Origin: Rhodospirillales bacterium
GTDB taxonomy: Bacteria > Pseudomonadota > Alphaproteobacteria > Rhodospirillales > JAPHTL01
Assembly: GCA_026193355.1 (NCBI GenBank)
Contig: JAPHTL010000247.1
Coordinates: forward strand, 1 to 8,304
DNA length: 8,304 nucleotides
Direction: 5' to 3'
In this document: positions 6,850 through 8,304 of the stretch, piece after piece
How positions within the stretch are numbered: position 1 is the first letter of the stretch
How the letters are laid out: each line of letters starts with the position of its first letter
Notes under the pieces: generated by a model
The model's input: the letters and a program-made list of their open reading frames with translations, nothing else
The model's database searches: none
Told to the model about the DNA's origin: nothing
Program-made: the position numbers and the translations under genes

Positions 6850-7236
6850 TCAAACCGAAGAACCGTTTCCGGGTTTTCCCCCGTCTTCGTCTTCGTCCTC
6901 GTTCCCCTTCACCGTCGGGCGGCGATAGCCCGGCGATAGCCCTATGCCACTGGCGACGCGATAGACATTCAGTGCGCCGGCCCCGGATCCCAGGAAGAAG
7001 AAAACAATCATCATCCAGGGCCCGGTTTCGAGCCAAATGTCTAGCGCGTGTCCAATCCCGACCCCCACCGCAAGCGCTGCAACCAGTTCGGTTCCAAGCC
7101 GCAATGCCGTTCCGATGCCCTGGGCGGATGTCGTTGGTCCGTCCGTTTCGGCCTCGGAAGGCCTTCGGCCTTCACGCGCATTCTTCAGGCGGGCGTCGAA
7201 ATCATCGGTCGGTTCGGGAGAAGTGCCTTCGCTCAT
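6850..7236 (-). CDS. atpI: ATP synthase assembly protein AtpI
   Basis: AtpI is a small inner-membrane protein encoded first in many atp operons; in other bacteria it has been linked to c-ring assembly and Mg2+ handling. The 128-residue product has a hydrophilic N-terminus (SEGTSPEPTDDFDARLKNA), two membrane helices (about 45-64 and 72-92, the second with MMIVFFFLGSGAGALNVYRV), and a tail with the acidic run NEDEDED. The frame stays open up to a start at 7326. I choose the ATG at 7236 because it has GGAG at 7246-7249 (9-base spacer) and because the start at 7326 would lie inside the promoter spacer, upstream of the predicted transcript start. The tail carries an 11-bp tandem duplication and a hexamer repeat. 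It is the first gene of the operon. Confidence 0.88.
   Translation of the reverse strand: MSEGTSPEPTDDFDARLKNAREGRRPSEAETDGPTTSAQGIGTALRLGTELVAALAVGVGIGHALDIWLETGPWMMIVFFFLGSGAGALNVYRVASGIGLSPGYRRPTVKGNEDEDEDGGKPGNGSSV
6882..6905 (-). repeat. Hexamer tandem repeat encoding the acidic AtpI tail
   Basis: CGTCTT-CGTCTT-CGTCCT-CGTTCC on the plus strand is an imperfect six-base repeat of about four units. In the atpI frame it encodes alternating Glu and Asp (NEDEDED). The repeat is in frame, so a change in unit number would only lengthen or shorten the acidic stretch. Confidence 0.7.
6921..6942 (-). repeat. Exact 11-bp tandem duplication in atpI
   Basis: GGCGATAGCCC occurs twice without a gap at 6921-6931 and 6932-6942. 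Because 11 is not a multiple of three, the two copies are read in different frames (GLSP, then GYRR). Removing one copy would shift the rest of atpI into another frame that stays open to a TAG at 6842-6844. Confidence 0.9.
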
Positions 7237-7307
7237 TGCTCTTCGCTCCGAGCTGAACGCGCCGGAATCCCTGATTTTCGGCCGGACTCGCGCCATGTGT
7301 GCGATGC

Positions 7308-7336
7308 AACATAATGATCGCCCCAATGGCTGTCAA
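7308..7336 (-). promoter_or_regulatory. Sigma-70-type promoter of the atpIBEF'F operon
   Basis: On the minus strand a perfect -35 box TTGACA (7336-7331) is followed, after exactly 17 bases, by TATGTT (7313-7308), a four-of-six match to the -10 consensus. Transcription should start near 7301, leaving a leader of about 65 bases before the atpI ATG at 7236. The leader can form a GC stem (CCGG/CGCG arms at 7258-7265 and 7282-7292, with a three-base bulge). The rest of the 162-base smc-atpI gap holds the IHF-like site and an AT-rich stretch. Confidence 0.75.
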
Positions 7337-7354
7337 GGCAGAAAACCGGGGGGC

Positions 7355-7367
7355 TAACGGGTTGATA
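7355..7367 (-). promoter_or_regulatory. Candidate IHF binding site upstream of the atp promoter
   Basis: The minus strand reads TATCAACCCGTTA, a full match to the E. coli IHF core consensus WATCAANNNNTTR. The adjoining 5' side (7368-7390) is strongly AT-rich, as in real IHF sites. It is centred about 60 bases upstream of the predicted transcription start. Alphaproteobacteria encode IHF with similar specificity; occupancy here is inferred. Confidence 0.5.
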
Positions 7368-7398
7368 ATATTAGAAAAATGTAATTATCGATAGTGGG

Positions 7399-8304
7399 TC
7401 AGGCGGTGGCTCTCAACGCCTCGGCCTGATGCAGGTCAACGGACACCAATTGGGACACACCGCGTTCCGACATGGTCACGCCAAACAGGCGGTCCATGCG
7501 TGCCATTGTCATGCGGTGGTGGGTGATCACAAGGAACCGCGTGGCGCTGGCGCTGCTGATTTCGTCCAACAGCGTACAGAAGCGATCGACGTTGGCGTCG
7601 TCGAGCGGCGCATCCACTTCGTCCAGCACGCAGATCGGGGCCGGATTGGTCAGGAAGACGCCGAACAGAAGGGCCAGCGCCGTCAACGCCTGTTCCCCAC
7701 CCGACAGCAGGGAGAGGGACTGAAGCCGCTTGCCCGGCGGGCTGGCCATGATTTCCAGTCCCGCTTCCAGCGGATCATCCGATTCGGTAAGCTGAAGGTG
7801 CGCCCGGCCGCCGCCGAAGAGGCGAACGAACAGTTCCTGAAAGTGGCGATCCACTTCCGCGAACGAGGCGAGAAGCCGCTGGCGACCCTCGCGGTTCAGT
7901 TCCGCAATGCCGCGGCGCAGTTTTTCGATGGCCTTGATCAGGTCGCTTCGTTCCGTTTCAAGGCCTTCCAGTTGTTCGGCCAGTTCCTTCTGTTCGTGCT
8001 CGGCGCGCAGGTTCACCGGCCCCATGGTTTCGCGCTCCCGGTCGAGGCGCTGGACGCGGCGTTCCACCTCTTCAAGTCCGGGCAGTGGCGCGTCTTCGGC
8101 GATTTCGGCGATTTCACGAAGTTGTTCGGGTTTGCAGTCCAGCTTCTCGGTGACTCGCTCCGCGATGGATCGGCAGGTCTGTTTGCCCTGTTCGACGGCG
8201 GCTTCGGTCCTGACCCGTTCCTCACGGGCGAGACTCAACGCGGCCTCGGCTTCACGCAATGCGCGGTCCACTTCGGCCAGCGTGCCCTCGGCCGATGAAA
8301 GCGT
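7399..8304 (-). CDS. smc: Chromosome segregation protein SMC, C-terminal part (5' end beyond window)
   Basis: SMC is the ATPase of the bacterial condensin that organises and separates chromosomes. Only the last 301 residues are in the window, and the frame is open through the right edge, so the gene is cut there rather than starting inside. The visible part has the end of the returning coiled coil (about residues 1-150, rich in Glu, Arg and Leu). The C-terminal head domain follows: RLFGGGRAHLQL, the ABC signature LSGGEQ (encoded at about 7690-7707), Walker B ICVLDEVDAPLDDANV (from about 7635), and the switch region FLVITHHRMTMARMDRLFGVTM. These features fit SMC rather than RecN or RecF, because the arm is long and the head has the SMC-type DAPLDDANV. 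It is on the same strand as the atp operon but is separated by a promoter-bearing gap, and no convincing terminator follows it. Confidence 0.95.
   Translation of the reverse strand, partial: TLSSAEGTLAEVDRALREAEAALSLAREERVRTEAAVEQGKQTCRSIAERVTEKLDCKPEQLREIAEIAEDAPLPGLEEVERRVQRLDRERETMGPVNLRAEHEQKELAEQLEGLETERSDLIKAIEKLRRGIAELNREGRQRLLASFAEVDRHFQELFVRLFGGGRAHLQLTESDDPLEAGLEIMASPPGKRLQSLSLLSGGEQALTALALLFGVFLTNPAPICVLDEVDAPLDDANVDRFCTLLDEISSASATRFLVITHHRMTMARMDRLFGVTMSERGVSQLVSVDLHQAEALRATA

Noticed and set aside
7237..7326. N-terminal extension of atpI to 7326
   Set aside because: The start would fall inside the promoter spacer, upstream of the predicted transcription start, and the added residues look unlike the family.
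7341..7362. Weak stem (AACC/GGTT with a bulge) followed by TTTT as an smc terminator
   Set aside because: Only about five pairs with a long C-rich loop; too weak to call, and it overlaps the IHF-like site.
7429..8298. 289-codon open frame on the plus strand opposite smc
   Set aside because: It lies wholly opposite the conserved SMC head and coiled coil; its His/Gln/Phe-rich product is typical of an antisense shadow.
1..8304. CRISPR arrays, tRNA or rRNA genes, insertion sequences, toxin-antitoxin or defence genes
   Set aside because: I found no spaced repeat arrays, cloverleaf-like segments, transposase-like frames or terminal inverted repeats; the window is densely packed with housekeeping genes.

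Overview
The window is core chromosome of an alphaproteobacterium, most like the Rhodospirillales and relatives. The evidence is a high-GC sequence; an ATP synthase F0 cluster carrying two b-type subunits (b and b') and separated from the F1 genes; and proteins of alphaproteobacterial type throughout. The order assignment is an impression from gene order and protein style, not a computed placement.

Left part, plus strand (1-4673): bamD (outer-membrane assembly lipoprotein), recN (SMC-like recombination repair ATPase) and ligA (NAD+-dependent DNA ligase) lie head to tail. recN and ligA overlap by four bases and look translationally coupled. bamD is 51 bases upstream of recN and may share a transcript with it. 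recN and ligA form a small DNA-repair pair: RecN acts on double-strand breaks and LigA seals the remaining nicks.

Right part, minus strand (8304-4733, read right to left): the C-terminal part of smc (chromosome condensation ATPase, running off the right edge) is followed by a 162-base gap holding a good promoter. Then comes the complete F0 operon atpI-atpB-atpE-atpF'-atpF, encoding the assembly factor, subunit a, subunit c, b' and b. These proteins make the proton channel and peripheral stalk of the ATP synthase. The F1 genes are not here, because the operon ends at an intrinsic terminator facing ligA.

Almost every base is in a gene or a short gap; no gap exceeds 162 bases. I see no tRNA, rRNA, CRISPR array, insertion sequence, prophage or defence gene, and no new biological system. 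The details most worth a second look are regulatory or local: a promoter with a full-consensus IHF-like site before atpI; a strong hairpin between atpE and atpF'; an out-of-frame 11-bp tandem duplication in the atpI tail that switches between an acidic and a basic C-terminus; and an atypical segment in BamD.
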